Shown here: in pieces, positions 23,845 through 33,229 of the stretch | How the letters are laid out: each line of letters begins with the position of its first letter | How positions within the stretch are numbered: position 1 is the first letter of the stretch | Assembly: GCA_001464475.1 (NCBI GenBank) | Contig: LNDX01000001.1 | Span: 434,001 to 498,000, forward strand | Direction: 5' to 3' | Source: Flavobacteriaceae bacterium Ga0077528 | GTDB taxonomy: Bacteria > Bacteroidota > Bacteroidia > Flavobacteriales > Flavobacteriaceae | Length of the DNA: 64,000 bases | Translations under genes and position numbers: made by a program | The notes under the pieces: model-generated | Told to the model about the DNA's origin: nothing | What the model saw: only the letters and a program-made list of their open reading frames with translations | The model's database searches: none

Positions 23845-25032
23845 ATGAAAACCTTAAACGATTTCAATTTCAAAGATAAAAAAGCTTTAATCAGAGTAGA
23901 TTTTAATGTTCCGTTAGACGAAAATTTTAATGTTACAGATACCAACAGAATTGAAGCTGCAAAGCCAACAATTGATAAAATTCTTGCAGACGGCGGAAGT
24001 GTAATTCTAATGTCGCACCTAGGAAGACCAAAAGGAAAAGAAGAAAAATATTCTTTAAAACATATCGTTAAAACAGTTTCAGAAGTTCTTGGAACAAATG
24101 TAGAATTTGCTTCAGATTGCAGAGGAGAAGTTGCTTTTAATGCTGCTGCAAATTTACAACCAGGTCAAGTTTTACTTCTAGAAAATTTACGTTTTTATGC
24201 AGAAGAAGAAGCTGGAGATGTTGATTTTGCTAGAGAACTTTCTCAACTTGGAGATATTTATGTAAATGATGCTTTTGGAACTGCCCACAGAGCTCATGCC
24301 TCAACAACAATTGTGGCACAATTTTTCCCAAATCAAAAATGTTTCGGATTGCTTTTGGCAAAAGAAATAGATAGTTTGAATAGAGTTTTAAAAAATTCTG
24401 TCAAACCAGTTACCGCTATTCTTGGCGGCTCTAAAGTTTCTTCAAAAATTACCGTTATTGAAAATATTTTAGATAAGGTAGACCACATGATTATTGGTGG
24501 TGGAATGACTTTTACATTCATCAAAGCCTTGGGAGGAAAAGTAGGAGATTCTATTTGTGAAGACGACAAACTAGATTTAGCTATCGAAATTTTACATAAA
24601 GCCAAAGAAAAAGGTGTTCACATTCATATTCCAGTTGATGTTGTAGCTGCCAATGCTTTTTCAAATGATGCAGCAACACAAATTGTTGATGTTCGTGAAA
24701 TTCCTGACGGATGGCAAGGACTTGATGCAGGACCAAAATCATTAGAAAATTTCAAAAAAATTATAATGGATTCAAAAACAATCCTTTGGAATGGTCCGTT
24801 GGGTGTTTTTGAAATGGAAAAATTTGCTCACGGAACCATTACTTTAGGAGAATATATTGCAGAATCAACTGCCAATGGTGCTTTTTCACTAGTTGGTGGT
24901 GGCGACTCTGTTTCAGCAGTAAAACAGTTCGGGTTAGAAGACAAAATGAGTTACGTTTCTACTGGTGGTGGAGCTATGTTGGAAATGCTTGAAGGAAGAG
25001 TTTTACCAGGTATTCAGGCAATTTTAGACTAA
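23845..25032 (+). CDS. pgk: Phosphoglycerate kinase
   Basis: PGK transfers the acyl phosphate of 1,3-bisphosphoglycerate to ADP, the first ATP-forming step of lower glycolysis. The 395-residue length is standard. [10 protein letters not shown] near residue 17 is the 3-PG-binding signature, and [45 protein letters not shown] and [11 protein letters not shown] are N-lobe blocks. The nucleotide-binding C-lobe carries WNGPLGVFE and the GGGDSVSAV loop. It has its own promoter and starts about 77 bp after the small ORF. Confidence 0.98.
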   Translation: MKTLNDFNFKDKKALIRVDFNVPLDENFNVTDTNRIEAAKPTIDKILADGGSVILMSHLGRPKGKEEKYSLKHIVKTVSEVLGTNVEFASDCRGEVAFNAAANLQPGQVLLLENLRFYAEEEAGDVDFARELSQLGDIYVNDAFGTAHRAHASTTIVAQFFPNQKCFGLLLAKEIDSLNRVLKNSVKPVTAILGGSKVSSKITVIENILDKVDHMIIGGGMTFTFIKALGGKVGDSICEDDKLDLAIEILHKAKEKGVHIHIPVDVVAANAFSNDAATQIVDVREIPDGWQGLDAGPKSLENFKKIIMDSKTILWNGPLGVFEMEKFAHGTITLGEYIAESTANGAFSLVGGGDSVSAVKQFGLEDKMSYVSTGGGAMLEMLEGRVLPGIQAILD

Positions 25033-25078
25033 AAAAAGACTTTAACAATAATTAAACATATTGTTGCGTTATAGTTAG

Positions 25079-25086
25079 TAACTTTG
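25079..25086 (+). promoter_or_regulatory. Promoter of the LysM transglycosylase gene, -7 element TAACTTTG
   Basis: An exact TAnnTTTG match. It lies just before an in-frame ATG at 25101 that would be almost at the transcription start, which supports the internal ATG at 25134 as the real start. Confidence 0.7.
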
Positions 25087-25133
25087 CATTTTAGCATAAA
25101 ATGCTGATTAACAAATTTTTGAGAATACAAAAT

Positions 25134-27470
25134 ATGATTATAAAAAATAAATTAACAGCGTTTCTTTTGGTAGCTTCTTCAGTTGTTTTCGGACAGGAAG
25201 TTGCAACCCAACAAGATTCGATTGTAAAAAAAGAGACAAAAATTTCCTACCTAGATTCAATTAAAGCGACTTTCGTTAATGACGAAATGGCTTCATGTAT
25301 TGATAGTCTTTGGATGAAAGAATTAACCTCTTTAGACGTTTACAGCACACTTCTAGAAGATATAAAAAATATTGATATCGATAAACCTGTTGATTATGAA
25401 TTACCAACAGAATTATTGAAAGAACGTTTAAAGATATTAGACGAAAAATCACCTTTCAATATTGAGTATAACATTGGTTTAGAAAATGTTATTAAGTCAT
25501 TCTTAAAAAACAGAAAAAAAGGATTTGAACGTTTGATGGGAATATCTCAGTTTTATTTTCCAATATTTGAAGAAGCTCTAGCATCACAAAACATCCCATT
25601 AGAAATTAAATATCTTGCTGTTGTTGAATCTGCTTTAAATCCGAGAGCGGTTTCTAGAGTTGGCGCGACAGGTTTGTGGCAATTTATGTATCAAACAGGA
25701 AAACAATATGGTTTGAACATTACTTCTTATGTTGATGAAAGAAGCGATCCACTAAGAGCAAGTCAAGCGGCAACCCAATACATGACCAATATGTACAAAA
25801 TTTTTGGTGATTGGGATTTAGTTTTAGCGTCTTACAATTCTGGTCCAGGAAATGTTGCTAAAGCGATTCGTCGTTCAGGAGGTCAACAAAATTATTGGAA
25901 CATTAGAAAAAATCTTCCAAAAGAAACTCAAGGATATCTTCCAGCTTTTTTAGCAACAATGTATATTTTTGAATATCATAAAGAACATGGAATTGTGCCA
26001 AATAAAGCAGTCGCTAATCATTTTGCTACTGACACAATTTTGATTAAAAAGCACATGACTTTCAAGCAAATTTCAGATTTGTTAGATGTTCCAGTGGCTG
26101 AAATTCAGTTTTTCAATCCTTCGTTTAAGAGAAATGAAATTCCAGCAATTTCAGGTGAAAAAAACTTCTTGAGATTACCAAAAGACAAAATAGCAATTTT
26201 TGCTTCTAACGAAGATAAGGTTTACGCTTATGTAAAATATCAAGCAGATAAAAGAGAGCGTCCTTATGAGCGTCTAGCATCTGTTAAACAAAATGATTCT
26301 ACTAATGTAGCTTTTGCAGAGAGAGAATTTACCACAAGAACCAAATATCATAAAGTAAGGAAAGGAGATAATCTTAGCGAAATAGCCGATAGATATCAAG
26401 TTTCAATTGGTGATATCAAAAAGTGGAATGGATTAAGAAGTAACAAAGCACCTTTGGGAAGAAATCTTAAAATTGTCTCTACAGAAAGAATAGCTTTCAA
26501 AGACAAAAAAGATTCAAAAGCCGATTCAGTTGCAACCAAATTGCCTAAAGTAATTTCTAATGAAAACACCAGCATTGCTTCAAATGAAGTAAAAGCTGAA
26601 AAAGTTTTCAAGACAGAAAAAGTAGTAACTTACAAAGATGTTACTAAATATCATAAAGTTAAAAAAGGTGATGTACTTGGTGAAATTGCCGATAAATATG
26701 AAGTTTCTGTTGCAGACGTTAAAAAATGGAATAAGATAAAAGGAAGCAATATTGGTCTTGGCGATAACCTAAAAATCATCAAAAACGAGAAAGTAGTTAC
26801 AACCGTTAAGAAAGAAGTTAAACAACCATTTGCATCTAAAAAAGAAGAAATAGCAGCAGCTGAACCAAAAATTTCTAAAGCGAAAAAAGAAGAAAAAGTT
26901 GATACAACTTCAAAATCTGAAAACTATTATGTTGTAGCTAAAGGTGATAATCTGAGCGCTATTGCAAGAAAAAATAATATTACAGTTCAAAACATTAAAG
27001 AATGGAATAATTTAATTGATACCAATGTAAAAGTAGGAACGCAATTAATTATTTCAGGTGAAAGTTTAGCAGAAGCTAAAGAGGAATCAATTTCTAAAGG
27101 AGAACTAAAAAATATTGAACACGTAGTTGGTAAAGGTGAATATCTTGGAACTATTGCTAGAAAATATAATACAACAGTTAATGATTTATTAGAATTAAAC
27201 TCGCTTTCAGACACAAATATCAAAGAAGGTGACAAACTAATAGTTGGTAAAGAAGAAATCGTTTCTATAGCTGATAAAAAAGCTAAGAAAAACGATTATG
27301 CAGCCAATCAGAAGAAAGCTAAAGAGAAAATGTACCAAGTAAGAAAAGGAGATTCTTTATTTAGTATTTCTCAAAAATTCCCTGGAGTTACCATTTCAGA
27401 CATTAAAAAATGGAATAATATCAAAGGTGAAAGTATACAACCGGGAATGAAATTAAAAATTAACGGATAA
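25134..27470 (+). CDS. mltD: Membrane-bound lytic murein transglycosylase D with five LysM domains
   Basis: MltD-type enzymes cut the N-acetylmuramyl-N-acetylglucosamine bond of peptidoglycan in the envelope. The 778-residue protein has a signal peptide (MIIKNKLTAFLLVASSVVFGQ) and an SLT domain around residues 140-300. Its catalytic glutamate lies in AVVESALNPRAVSRVGATGLWQF (E165). A degenerate LysM-like stretch near 310-350 is followed by five clear LysM repeats (each opening with a version of YHKVRKGDNLSEIAD or YVVAKGDNLSAIAR). Lys/Glu linkers separate them. The extra LysM copies over E. coli MltD suggest tight cell-wall binding. The hairpin downstream overlaps the next gene's start. Confidence 0.92.
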   Translation: MIIKNKLTAFLLVASSVVFGQEVATQQDSIVKKETKISYLDSIKATFVNDEMASCIDSLWMKELTSLDVYSTLLEDIKNIDIDKPVDYELPTELLKERLKILDEKSPFNIEYNIGLENVIKSFLKNRKKGFERLMGISQFYFPIFEEALASQNIPLEIKYLAVVESALNPRAVSRVGATGLWQFMYQTGKQYGLNITSYVDERSDPLRASQAATQYMTNMYKIFGDWDLVLASYNSGPGNVAKAIRRSGGQQNYWNIRKNLPKETQGYLPAFLATMYIFEYHKEHGIVPNKAVANHFATDTILIKKHMTFKQISDLLDVPVAEIQFFNPSFKRNEIPAISGEKNFLRLPKDKIAIFASNEDKVYAYVKYQADKRERPYERLASVKQNDSTNVAFAEREFTTRTKYHKVRKGDNLSEIADRYQVSIGDIKKWNGLRSNKAPLGRNLKIVSTERIAFKDKKDSKADSVATKLPKVISNENTSIASNEVKAEKVFKTEKVVTYKDVTKYHKVKKGDVLGEIADKYEVSVADVKKWNKIKGSNIGLGDNLKIIKNEKVVTTVKKEVKQPFASKKEEIAAAEPKISKAKKEEKVDTTSKSENYYVVAKGDNLSAIARKNNITVQNIKEWNNLIDTNVKVGTQLIISGESLAEAKEESISKGELKNIEHVVGKGEYLGTIARKYNTTVNDLLELNSLSDTNIKEGDKLIVGKEEIVSIADKKAKKNDYAANQKKAKEKMYQVRKGDSLFSISQKFPGVTISDIKKWNNIKGESIQPGMKLKING

Positions 27471-27492
27471 TACAAAAATCTTACATAAATTT

Positions 27493-27529
27493 GGGCTTTA
27501 TTTCTAATCATGAATAAAGCCCTTTTTTT
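27493..27529 (+). terminator. Terminator-like hairpin containing the next gene's start codon
   Basis: GGGCTTTATT (27493-27502) pairs perfectly with AATAAAGCCC (27513-27522), and seven T follow (27523-27529). The 10-nt loop holds ATG 27510-27512, the start of the DUF4837 gene. The hairpin can end transglycosylase transcripts or, if read through, hide the start codon. Confidence 0.8.
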
Positions 27530-28493
27530 ATTTTCTATTGTAGCTATTTTTCTAACTTCTTGCGATTCTAAAGAGGTTAAAAATACTAGTGAAACTTCTC
27601 GAAAAACCAACGAAGTTGCCGTTATTATCGACGACCAACTTTGGAATGGAGAAATTGGTGATAGCGTGCGAAATAAATTTGCCTCTCCAGTTGTAGGTTT
27701 GCCTCAAGAAGAACCTATTTTTACATTGAATCAATATCCAGTAAAACTACTTGAAGGTTTTATGAGCAATAGTAGAAATATTATTGTGGTTAAAAAAGAA
27801 GCTAAAAGTCAGTTTAGAATTGAAAATAATGAATATGCTAATCCTCAAGTAGTTGTTCATGTTTCAGGCAAAACGGTTCAAGAGATTTTAGATACCATTC
27901 AAGCAAATGATTCGCTTATTATTAGTAGGATAAAAACTTCAGAAATTAAGGTTTTTCAAGATAGAATAAAAAAAGACTCTGTTTTAGATTTCAAAAAAGC
28001 AGTAGAAAAATTCAATATCAAGATTAACATTCCTTCCAAATACCGAATGGTAATGCATGGAAAAAAGTTTATTTGGTTCAAAAAAGACATCACAAGTGGT
28101 AACATGAGTTTGGTTTTTTATCAAGTACCACTTAATAGCATTAAAGACAATGGTAAAGCTGTCAACAGAATAATTCAAATTCGTGATTCTATTGGTAGAA
28201 TTTATATTCACGGAGCTGTTCCAAAAACTAGAATGATTACGGAACCAGCATTTTCACCTTATTTTTCTAAAACCAAAATTTTCAATAGAGAAACATTTGA
28301 AACTAAAGGAAATTGGGAATTACTTCACGAATCAATGAACGGACCATTCATCAATTATGCTATTATTGACAAAACCAACAATAGAATTTTAATAATTGAA
28401 GGATTTTGCTACGCACCATCAAAACAAAAAAGAGATTTAATGTTCGAATTGGAATCCATTATTAAATCGGTTCAGTTTTTAAAAAAGAAATAA
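27510..28493 (+). CDS. DUF4837 family lipoprotein
   Basis: This 327-residue protein has a lipoprotein signal (MNKALFLFSIVAIFLTSCDS), lipobox cysteine at residue 18. The body has beta strands and charged loops, with IIDDQLWNGEIGDSVRNKFASPVVGLPQEEPIF near the N-terminus and a later half holding KYRMVMHGKKFIWFKKDITSG. This is the arrangement of DUF4837, a Bacteroidota-only family of unknown function. The first codons are inside the terminator-like hairpin of the upstream gene. A GNAT gene follows after one base (TAAAATG), so they are cotranscribed. Confidence 0.85.
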   Translation: MNKALFLFSIVAIFLTSCDSKEVKNTSETSRKTNEVAVIIDDQLWNGEIGDSVRNKFASPVVGLPQEEPIFTLNQYPVKLLEGFMSNSRNIIVVKKEAKSQFRIENNEYANPQVVVHVSGKTVQEILDTIQANDSLIISRIKTSEIKVFQDRIKKDSVLDFKKAVEKFNIKINIPSKYRMVMHGKKFIWFKKDITSGNMSLVFYQVPLNSIKDNGKAVNRIIQIRDSIGRIYIHGAVPKTRMITEPAFSPYFSKTKIFNRETFETKGNWELLHESMNGPFINYAIIDKTNNRILIIEGFCYAPSKQKRDLMFELESIIKSVQFLKKK

Positions 28494-28494
28494 A

Positions 28495-28950
28495 ATGGCA
28501 GAAAGCATTAAATGGAAAATAAAGCGATTTAACGAACTATCTCTTCAAGAACTATATTCTTTACTACAACTTCGCTCTCTTGTCTTTGTAGTGGAGCAAA
28601 ATTGCGTTTATCAAGACATTGATGGTAAAGATGAAAAAGCATTACACTTACTTGGCGAGTTAGAAGGCAAAATTGTAGCCTACGCAAGATTGTTTAAAGC
28701 AGGAGACTATTTCGATAATGCTTCTATCGGAAGAGTTATTGTTCATCCAGAAGCTCGCGATAAAAAGTTTGGACACGAAATGATGCAACAAGCAATTGAA
28801 GGTATAGAAACTTATTTTAAAGAAACTAAAATAACTATTTCGGCACAATTGTATTTAAAGAAATTCTACGAAAGCCATGATTTTGTTCAAACAAGCGAAA
28901 TGTATCTAGAAGACGATATTCCGCATATTGAAATGAAACGAGAGCATTAA
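28495..28950 (+). CDS. GNAT family N-acetyltransferase (ElaA-like)
   Basis: This 151-residue protein resembles ElaA-type GNAT acetyltransferases, which move acetyl groups from acetyl-CoA to an amine. LQELYSLLQLRSLVFVVEQNCVYQDIDGKDE is the ElaA N-terminal block, and GRVIVHPEARDKKFGHEMMQQAIE is the acetyl-CoA pyrophosphate loop (Q/RxxGxG/A variant). The substrate is unknown. It begins one base after the DUF4837 stop. It converges with the OmpA-like gene, their ends overlapping by four bases. Confidence 0.88.
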   Translation: MAESIKWKIKRFNELSLQELYSLLQLRSLVFVVEQNCVYQDIDGKDEKALHLLGELEGKIVAYARLFKAGDYFDNASIGRVIVHPEARDKKFGHEMMQQAIEGIETYFKETKITISAQLYLKKFYESHDFVQTSEMYLEDDIPHIEMKREH

Positions 28951-29780
28951 ATCTTTGTAATTAAAATCTCCACACGTTTATTATCAGATTCAATTCCACC
29001 AGGAATAGGAAATTTTCTTCCGTAACCCATGTGAGTCATTCGGTTAGGCGAGACTCCTTTTTCAGTTAAATAGTCAAATACTTTTTGAGCTCTCGTATGC
29101 GATAAGTTATTTTTTCCAGAAAATCGATCGTGAGCATCGCTATGAGCACTTCCTATGCAACAAACATGACCTTGAATTTCGATAGTTGTGTTAGAATTTT
29201 CATTTAGATAAGTTACAATTTTATCAAGCTCGATTATTGCTTCTTCTGGATTTTCAAAAATCGTTAGACTACCTTTAAAAAGTAAATTTTTGATAATGAT
29301 TTTATCACCAACAACTAATTTATCTGAAAAAGTTTTGTAGTTTTTATAACGCTTTTCAGAGTCTTTGTTTGATATAATATTTTCTTCAGAACTTTTAGAA
29401 AAAGTAATTTCTAGAATAGCTTTTCTATTGTTTTTTCTAGATTCATCTACAGAAGAATTTATCAAAGGAAGTTCACCTTTGCCAAGAATAGAGTTGCAAT
29501 TCAGATTAAATCCCTTTTTCAAATAATTTGCAACTGATTGTGCTCTATTTGTAGATAAAATCAAGTTGTTTTCTATAGAGCCAATATCATCACAAAAACC
29601 TTCAATTGAAATTGATGAAATGACTAAAGTTTCATCAGAAAAAAAAGCACTTAAAGTTCCTTCAGCCTCAGAAGATAAAGCAAATTCGTTTGAATTAAAT
29701 AAAACTACAATTGATTTTTGTTCTTCTTGTGAATAGAGAATGGAACAACAAAAAAGGAACAACAAATAAATTCGGTTCAT
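28947..29780 (-). CDS. Double OmpA-domain secreted protein A
   Basis: This 277-residue protein has a signal peptide (MNRIYLLFLFCCSILYSQ) and two OmpA-C-like domains, about residues 22-130 and 150-277. Each has a strand (IVVLFNSNEFALSSEAEGTL; KNLLFKGSLTIFENPEEAI), a G-x-(C/V)-D-type turn and the NRA(Q)SV helix. The second carries IQGHVCCIGSAHSDAHDRFSG, where OmpA normally has GHTD. Peptidoglycan binding is inferred from the family; the His/Cys change may alter it. No membrane barrel precedes the domains. It lies 3 bp after its paralogue in the same operon as the S41 protease. Confidence 0.8.
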   Translation of the reverse strand: MNRIYLLFLFCCSILYSQEEQKSIVVLFNSNEFALSSEAEGTLSAFFSDETLVISSISIEGFCDDIGSIENNLILSTNRAQSVANYLKKGFNLNCNSILGKGELPLINSSVDESRKNNRKAILEITFSKSSEENIISNKDSEKRYKNYKTFSDKLVVGDKIIIKNLLFKGSLTIFENPEEAIIELDKIVTYLNENSNTTIEIQGHVCCIGSAHSDAHDRFSGKNNLSHTRAQKVFDYLTEKGVSPNRMTHMGYGRKFPIPGGIESDNKRVEILITKI

Positions 29781-29783
29781 AAA

Positions 29784-30599
29784 TTATATCTTGGTAATTA
29801 CCAGCTCAACACGTCGGTCATATTCAGGTTCTTTACCAAGCGGAACAGTATTTCCGTATCCTTTGAATGTCATTCTGTTTTTTGGAACTCTTCTAAAAGC
29901 CAAATATTTAAAAACCGATTGCGCTCTATTTGTTGATAATTGACGTTTTTTAGTGTCTTTATCAATAGCCTCTTTTTGATTGGGTGGCGTGCAACAAACA
30001 TGTCCTTGAATTTCAAACTCAATATTTTTATATCTTAAACACAAAAGCGCAACTTTGTCTAATTCACTTTTGGCTTTAGTTGTAAGGTGACTGCTACCTT
30101 TGTCAAAAAGAATATTTTCAAGATAAATATGATCGCCTACCACATGATTTTTTTGAATCATATTATAAAACCCAGGTAAAACCAATTTAGGAAGTTCTTT
30201 TAAGTTTAAAACAACGTCCACACGACGATTTTTAGAGCGTTTTTCGGGAAGATTATCTACAATGTCATCATCTATAAGGATCCTTCCTTTTCCTTCAATA
30301 GTAACGATGATTTTGTTTTTGATACCATTTTCTATCAGTTTATTTTGAATGGTATTGGCTCTATTTGTAGAAAGTTTAAAATTATAAGCTTCTTTTCCAA
30401 TATCATCGGTGTAACCAAAAATTTGTACCGATTCAATTCTAGTAGAATCCGTATTTTTAATGAAATTGACTACCTCTTTAGCTTGTTTATCATCTAAAGA
30501 AAATTTATCAAATTCAAAATAAACAGAATAAACTGCTTCTTCTTGAGCCGAAATAAAACCAAAAAATAAAAGCGGTAAATATTTTAAAAATCGAAACAT
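29784..30599 (-). CDS. Double OmpA-domain secreted protein B (paralogue)
   Basis: This 271-residue protein has the same plan as its downstream neighbour: a signal peptide (MFRFLKYLPLLFFGFISAQE) and two OmpA-C-like domains, about residues 22-130 and 150-271. The first includes VQIFGYTDDIGKEAYNFKLSTNRANTI. The second includes IQGHVCCTPPNQKEAIDKDTKKRQLSTNRAQSVFKYL, again with HVCC. The clear similarity of the two genes indicates tandem duplication. The start codon overlaps the S41 protease stop (TAATG), so translation is coupled. Confidence 0.8.
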   Translation of the reverse strand: MFRFLKYLPLLFFGFISAQEEAVYSVYFEFDKFSLDDKQAKEVVNFIKNTDSTRIESVQIFGYTDDIGKEAYNFKLSTNRANTIQNKLIENGIKNKIIVTIEGKGRILIDDDIVDNLPEKRSKNRRVDVVLNLKELPKLVLPGFYNMIQKNHVVGDHIYLENILFDKGSSHLTTKAKSELDKVALLCLRYKNIEFEIQGHVCCTPPNQKEAIDKDTKKRQLSTNRAQSVFKYLAFRRVPKNRMTFKGYGNTVPLGKEPEYDRRVELVITKI

Positions 30600-32233
30600 T
30601 ATTGTAGTATTTTGTTGTACTCAGTTGGGTTAGCCAAAATAGAACTTGCCTTAGCAATTTCTGGATTATTTTTTACATAATATTGGTACAATCCTTCTTT
30701 GTATTGATAACGTTTAATGATTTCATCCAAAATTAATTTCTTAATTTCCTTCTGATTTTTATCTAAAAGCGCTTCTTCACTTTTTTGTAGAGCAGCAAAT
30801 AATTGGTCGTATTGAGCTTTAATAGATTCGTCAATTTTTTCTTTTTTAGCTTTTTCTAAAGTATTTTTCAAAGCCAATTCTGTTTCTGTATCGAAGCTAA
30901 TTTTTTCTTTTTTCAAAAATGCTTTAAAGTCTGCAAAATCAGCATCAGTAATGGTTGGAATTTTATCTCCAAGCGAAGGATTTTTGTAGTAGTAATTAGT
31001 TACATAATTAAAAATTCCATCATTCTTTTGAAGTACCTCAGCAATAGTGCTTAGTTTGGTTTCTTCCAATTCTACATCAGGCTGAATTCCACCACCATCA
31101 TAAACTGTTCTTCCTTTTTTGGTTTTGAAGGCTGTATATTTTGAAGCATCTGTTCGAGTAGCTTTTCCGTCTTTGTCTTTATGCCAATAATCTAATGCCT
31201 GAATACATCTTCCAGATGGTGTGTAATAACGAGAAATTGTAACTTTTACTTGAGTTCCATAAGTCATATCAATAGGTCTTTGTACTAAACCTTTTCCGAA
31301 ACTTCGGCTACCAATTACAACGGCACGATCTAAGTCTTGCAAAGCACCAGATACAATTTCAGAAGCCGATGCACTTTTTCCATCTACGATAATCGCTAGT
31401 GGAATTTGCAAATCAATAGGCTCTCTAGTTGTCTTGTAAGTAACATTATACTTAGGATTTTTAGATTTAGTTGTTACAATAACTTCTCCTTTAGGCACAA
31501 AAAGGTTACATACATTAACAGCTTCGTTTAAAAGACCTCCTGGATTTCCTCTTAAATCTAAAATAATTCTTTCGGCACCATCTGCTTTAAGTTTTTCAAG
31601 TGCTTCTTTGGTTTCTTGAGTGGTTTTTCTGTTGAAAGCAGAAAGCACAATATATCCTGTTTTTTCATCAATTTTCGAGAAAAACGGAACGGCTTTTATT
31701 TCAACTTCATCCAAAACAATTTGTGCAGTTAGCGTTTTTCCTTGACGAAGATATTTTACCTCAACTTTAGTGTTTTTAGCTCCTTTTAACAATTGAGAAG
31801 CATCTTCTTTAAAATCTGCTAAAAGCACATCACCAATTTGAATAATGGCATCACCAGCTTTTAATCCGGCTTTATCTGCAGGAAATCCTTTGTATGGTTC
31901 TTTTATGATTAGCTTATCTTCTTTTCGAGTAATCATCGCGCCAATTCCAGTATATTCACCAGTGTTGTTTATTTTAAATTTTACAACATCTTGTTCGTTA
32001 AAATAATTAGTATACGGATCTAAATCAGCTAACATACTTTTGATTGCTTTATCCATCAATTCAGAAGGATTTACTTCATCAACATAGTTTTGATTTACGG
32101 TTTTGAAAAGTGTTGTAAAAATTTCAATCTGCTTAGCAATTTCAAAAAAATCGTCTTTGAAACTAGTGCCAACAAATAAAAAACCTGAGGCAACAATGGG
32201 AATTATATATCTTTTTTTAAAGTATTGAAACAT
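30599..32233 (-). CDS. S41 family C-terminal processing peptidase
   Basis: This 544-residue protein is a CtpA-type protease. An N-terminal membrane anchor or signal (YIIPIVASGFLFVGTSF) precedes a PDZ domain (ITRKEDKLIIKEPYKGFPADKAGLKAGDAI, about residues 95-170) and the catalytic domain. The nucleophile serine lies in DGKSASASEIVSG and the catalytic lysine in GSRSFGKGLVQ. LDLRGNPGGLLNEAVNVCNLF is the family block. The C-terminal 150 residues are helical and Lys/Glu-rich. It acts on C-termini of envelope proteins. Its operon contains the two double-OmpA proteins. Confidence 0.93.
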   Translation of the reverse strand: MFQYFKKRYIIPIVASGFLFVGTSFKDDFFEIAKQIEIFTTLFKTVNQNYVDEVNPSELMDKAIKSMLADLDPYTNYFNEQDVVKFKINNTGEYTGIGAMITRKEDKLIIKEPYKGFPADKAGLKAGDAIIQIGDVLLADFKEDASQLLKGAKNTKVEVKYLRQGKTLTAQIVLDEVEIKAVPFFSKIDEKTGYIVLSAFNRKTTQETKEALEKLKADGAERIILDLRGNPGGLLNEAVNVCNLFVPKGEVIVTTKSKNPKYNVTYKTTREPIDLQIPLAIIVDGKSASASEIVSGALQDLDRAVVIGSRSFGKGLVQRPIDMTYGTQVKVTISRYYTPSGRCIQALDYWHKDKDGKATRTDASKYTAFKTKKGRTVYDGGGIQPDVELEETKLSTIAEVLQKNDGIFNYVTNYYYKNPSLGDKIPTITDADFADFKAFLKKEKISFDTETELALKNTLEKAKKEKIDESIKAQYDQLFAALQKSEEALLDKNQKEIKKLILDEIIKRYQYKEGLYQYYVKNNPEIAKASSILANPTEYNKILQ

Positions 32234-32285
32234 AATTTTATTTCTTTTTTCTTGAATTTTATTTTACGAATGTAATAAACTACGT

Positions 32286-32293
32286 CAAATATA
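32286..32293 (-). promoter_or_regulatory. Promoter of the S41 protease operon, -7 element TATATTTG
   Basis: On the minus strand TATATTTG lies about 50 nt before the S41 protease start, downstream of rnpA. Confidence 0.65.
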
Positions 32294-32339
32294 TTGTAAT
32301 AACCTTAGAAAACTAATTTTTTAAATATTCATTAAGAAT

Positions 32340-32735
32340 TCAATCGTTGTTTTGTTCTTTTACAGCCAAATTCCATTTCTCAAATAATTGAATTGTTTTT
32401 TCATTTATTTCAGCATAACTAAGCCGTTCTTTAGTTTGATAAAAAAACATAACAGCATATTTTTGGTCTAAATTATCGAGAATCAAATGTTTATTTAATC
32501 GATAGCATTCTCTTAAAACGCGTTTGAAATAATTTCTATCTACGGCATATTTGAAATGTTTTTTAGAAACAGAAACGCCAAATTTTATTTTTCCTTCACA
32601 GTCTTCTATAGGTGTATAAACCAATCGTAAAGGAAATTTTGAGACAGATTTTCCTTCAGTAAAAAGCAAATCGATTGTTTTTCTGCTTTTAAGTTTTTCG
32701 TTTTTCGGATATTTGAAATCCACTTCTGTTGACAA
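32340..32735 (-). CDS. rnpA: Ribonuclease P protein component
   Basis: RnpA binds the catalytic RNA of RNase P and helps cut the 5' leader of pre-tRNAs. The 131-residue length is typical. KLKSRKTIDLLFTEGKSVSKFPLRLVY is the N-terminal block, and SVSKKHFKYAVDRNYFKRVLRECYRLNK contains the R-N-x-x-K/R RNA-binding helix. In most bacteria it follows rpmH near dnaA; here rpmH is not adjacent and the upstream neighbour is a one-base-spaced secreted protein gene. Confidence 0.94.
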   Translation of the reverse strand: MSTEVDFKYPKNEKLKSRKTIDLLFTEGKSVSKFPLRLVYTPIEDCEGKIKFGVSVSKKHFKYAVDRNYFKRVLRECYRLNKHLILDNLDQKYAVMFFYQTKERLSYAEINEKTIQLFEKWNLAVKEQNND

Positions 32736-32736
32736 A

Positions 32737-33150
32737 TTATTTGGTAGTATAAATATTGTACACCATTTTCAAATCTGGATAGTTGATGTAAAACTGCATT
32801 CTATTGTTTTCTTTTTTGCGAGTAACAATTAGAATAGCACATTTAACACCATCATTATCAGTGCAAATAAAACCTAAAGTATCATCATTTTCATTTGAAA
32901 CCTTTTCAAGATAGGATTCAATTTTATACAATTGAAGCTCTTTTGAATTTACAACAAATCGATCTTTATTTGCATCTAAAGTAATAATGATTTCAGCTTT
33001 TTTAAATTCGGTCCATTCGTTCCAACCACCTTTAGAATTTTTATCCATAACACTCAAACTACTCGTTTTGAAAGTGTAAACTTGTGCTGAGGTTTTGTGT
33101 AAACCTAGGTTTATGGTAAGTAAAAAAAGTATAAAATGTAAAGGTTTCAT
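32737..33150 (-). CDS. Secreted protein of unknown function upstream of rnpA
   Basis: This 137-residue protein has a signal peptide (MKPLHFILFLLTINLGLHKTSAQVY). The remainder alternates strands and charged turns (WTEFKKAEIIITLDANKDRFVVNSKELQLYKIESY), a lipocalin- or DUF-like beta fold at best. It has one cysteine pair (IICTDNDGVKC-like, at about residues 94 and 102). I do not recognise it. It lies one base before rnpA on the same strand, so the two are cotranscribed. Confidence 0.65.
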   Translation of the reverse strand: MKPLHFILFLLTINLGLHKTSAQVYTFKTSSLSVMDKNSKGGWNEWTEFKKAEIIITLDANKDRFVVNSKELQLYKIESYLEKVSNENDDTLGFICTDNDGVKCAILIVTRKKENNRMQFYINYPDLKMVYNIYTTK

Positions 33151-33193
33151 AAATTGAAAAATTTAATCGAGTGTAAAACTACAAATTCTATTC

Positions 33194-33226
33194 CAAAAAA
33201 AGCGTTCCAACTTTAGAACGCTTTTT
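33194..33226 (-). terminator. Terminator of the M1 peptidase gene
   Basis: On the minus strand AAAAAGCGTTC pairs with GAACGCTTTTT around an 9-nt loop, with a T run after it, directly past the stop codon. Confidence 0.85.
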
Positions 33227-33229
33227 GGT

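Noticed and set aside
32340-32735. Chromosome origin near rnpA, as in many bacteria
   Set aside because: rpmH and dnaA are not adjacent and no DnaA-box cluster was seen, so the origin cannot be placed by this gene alone.
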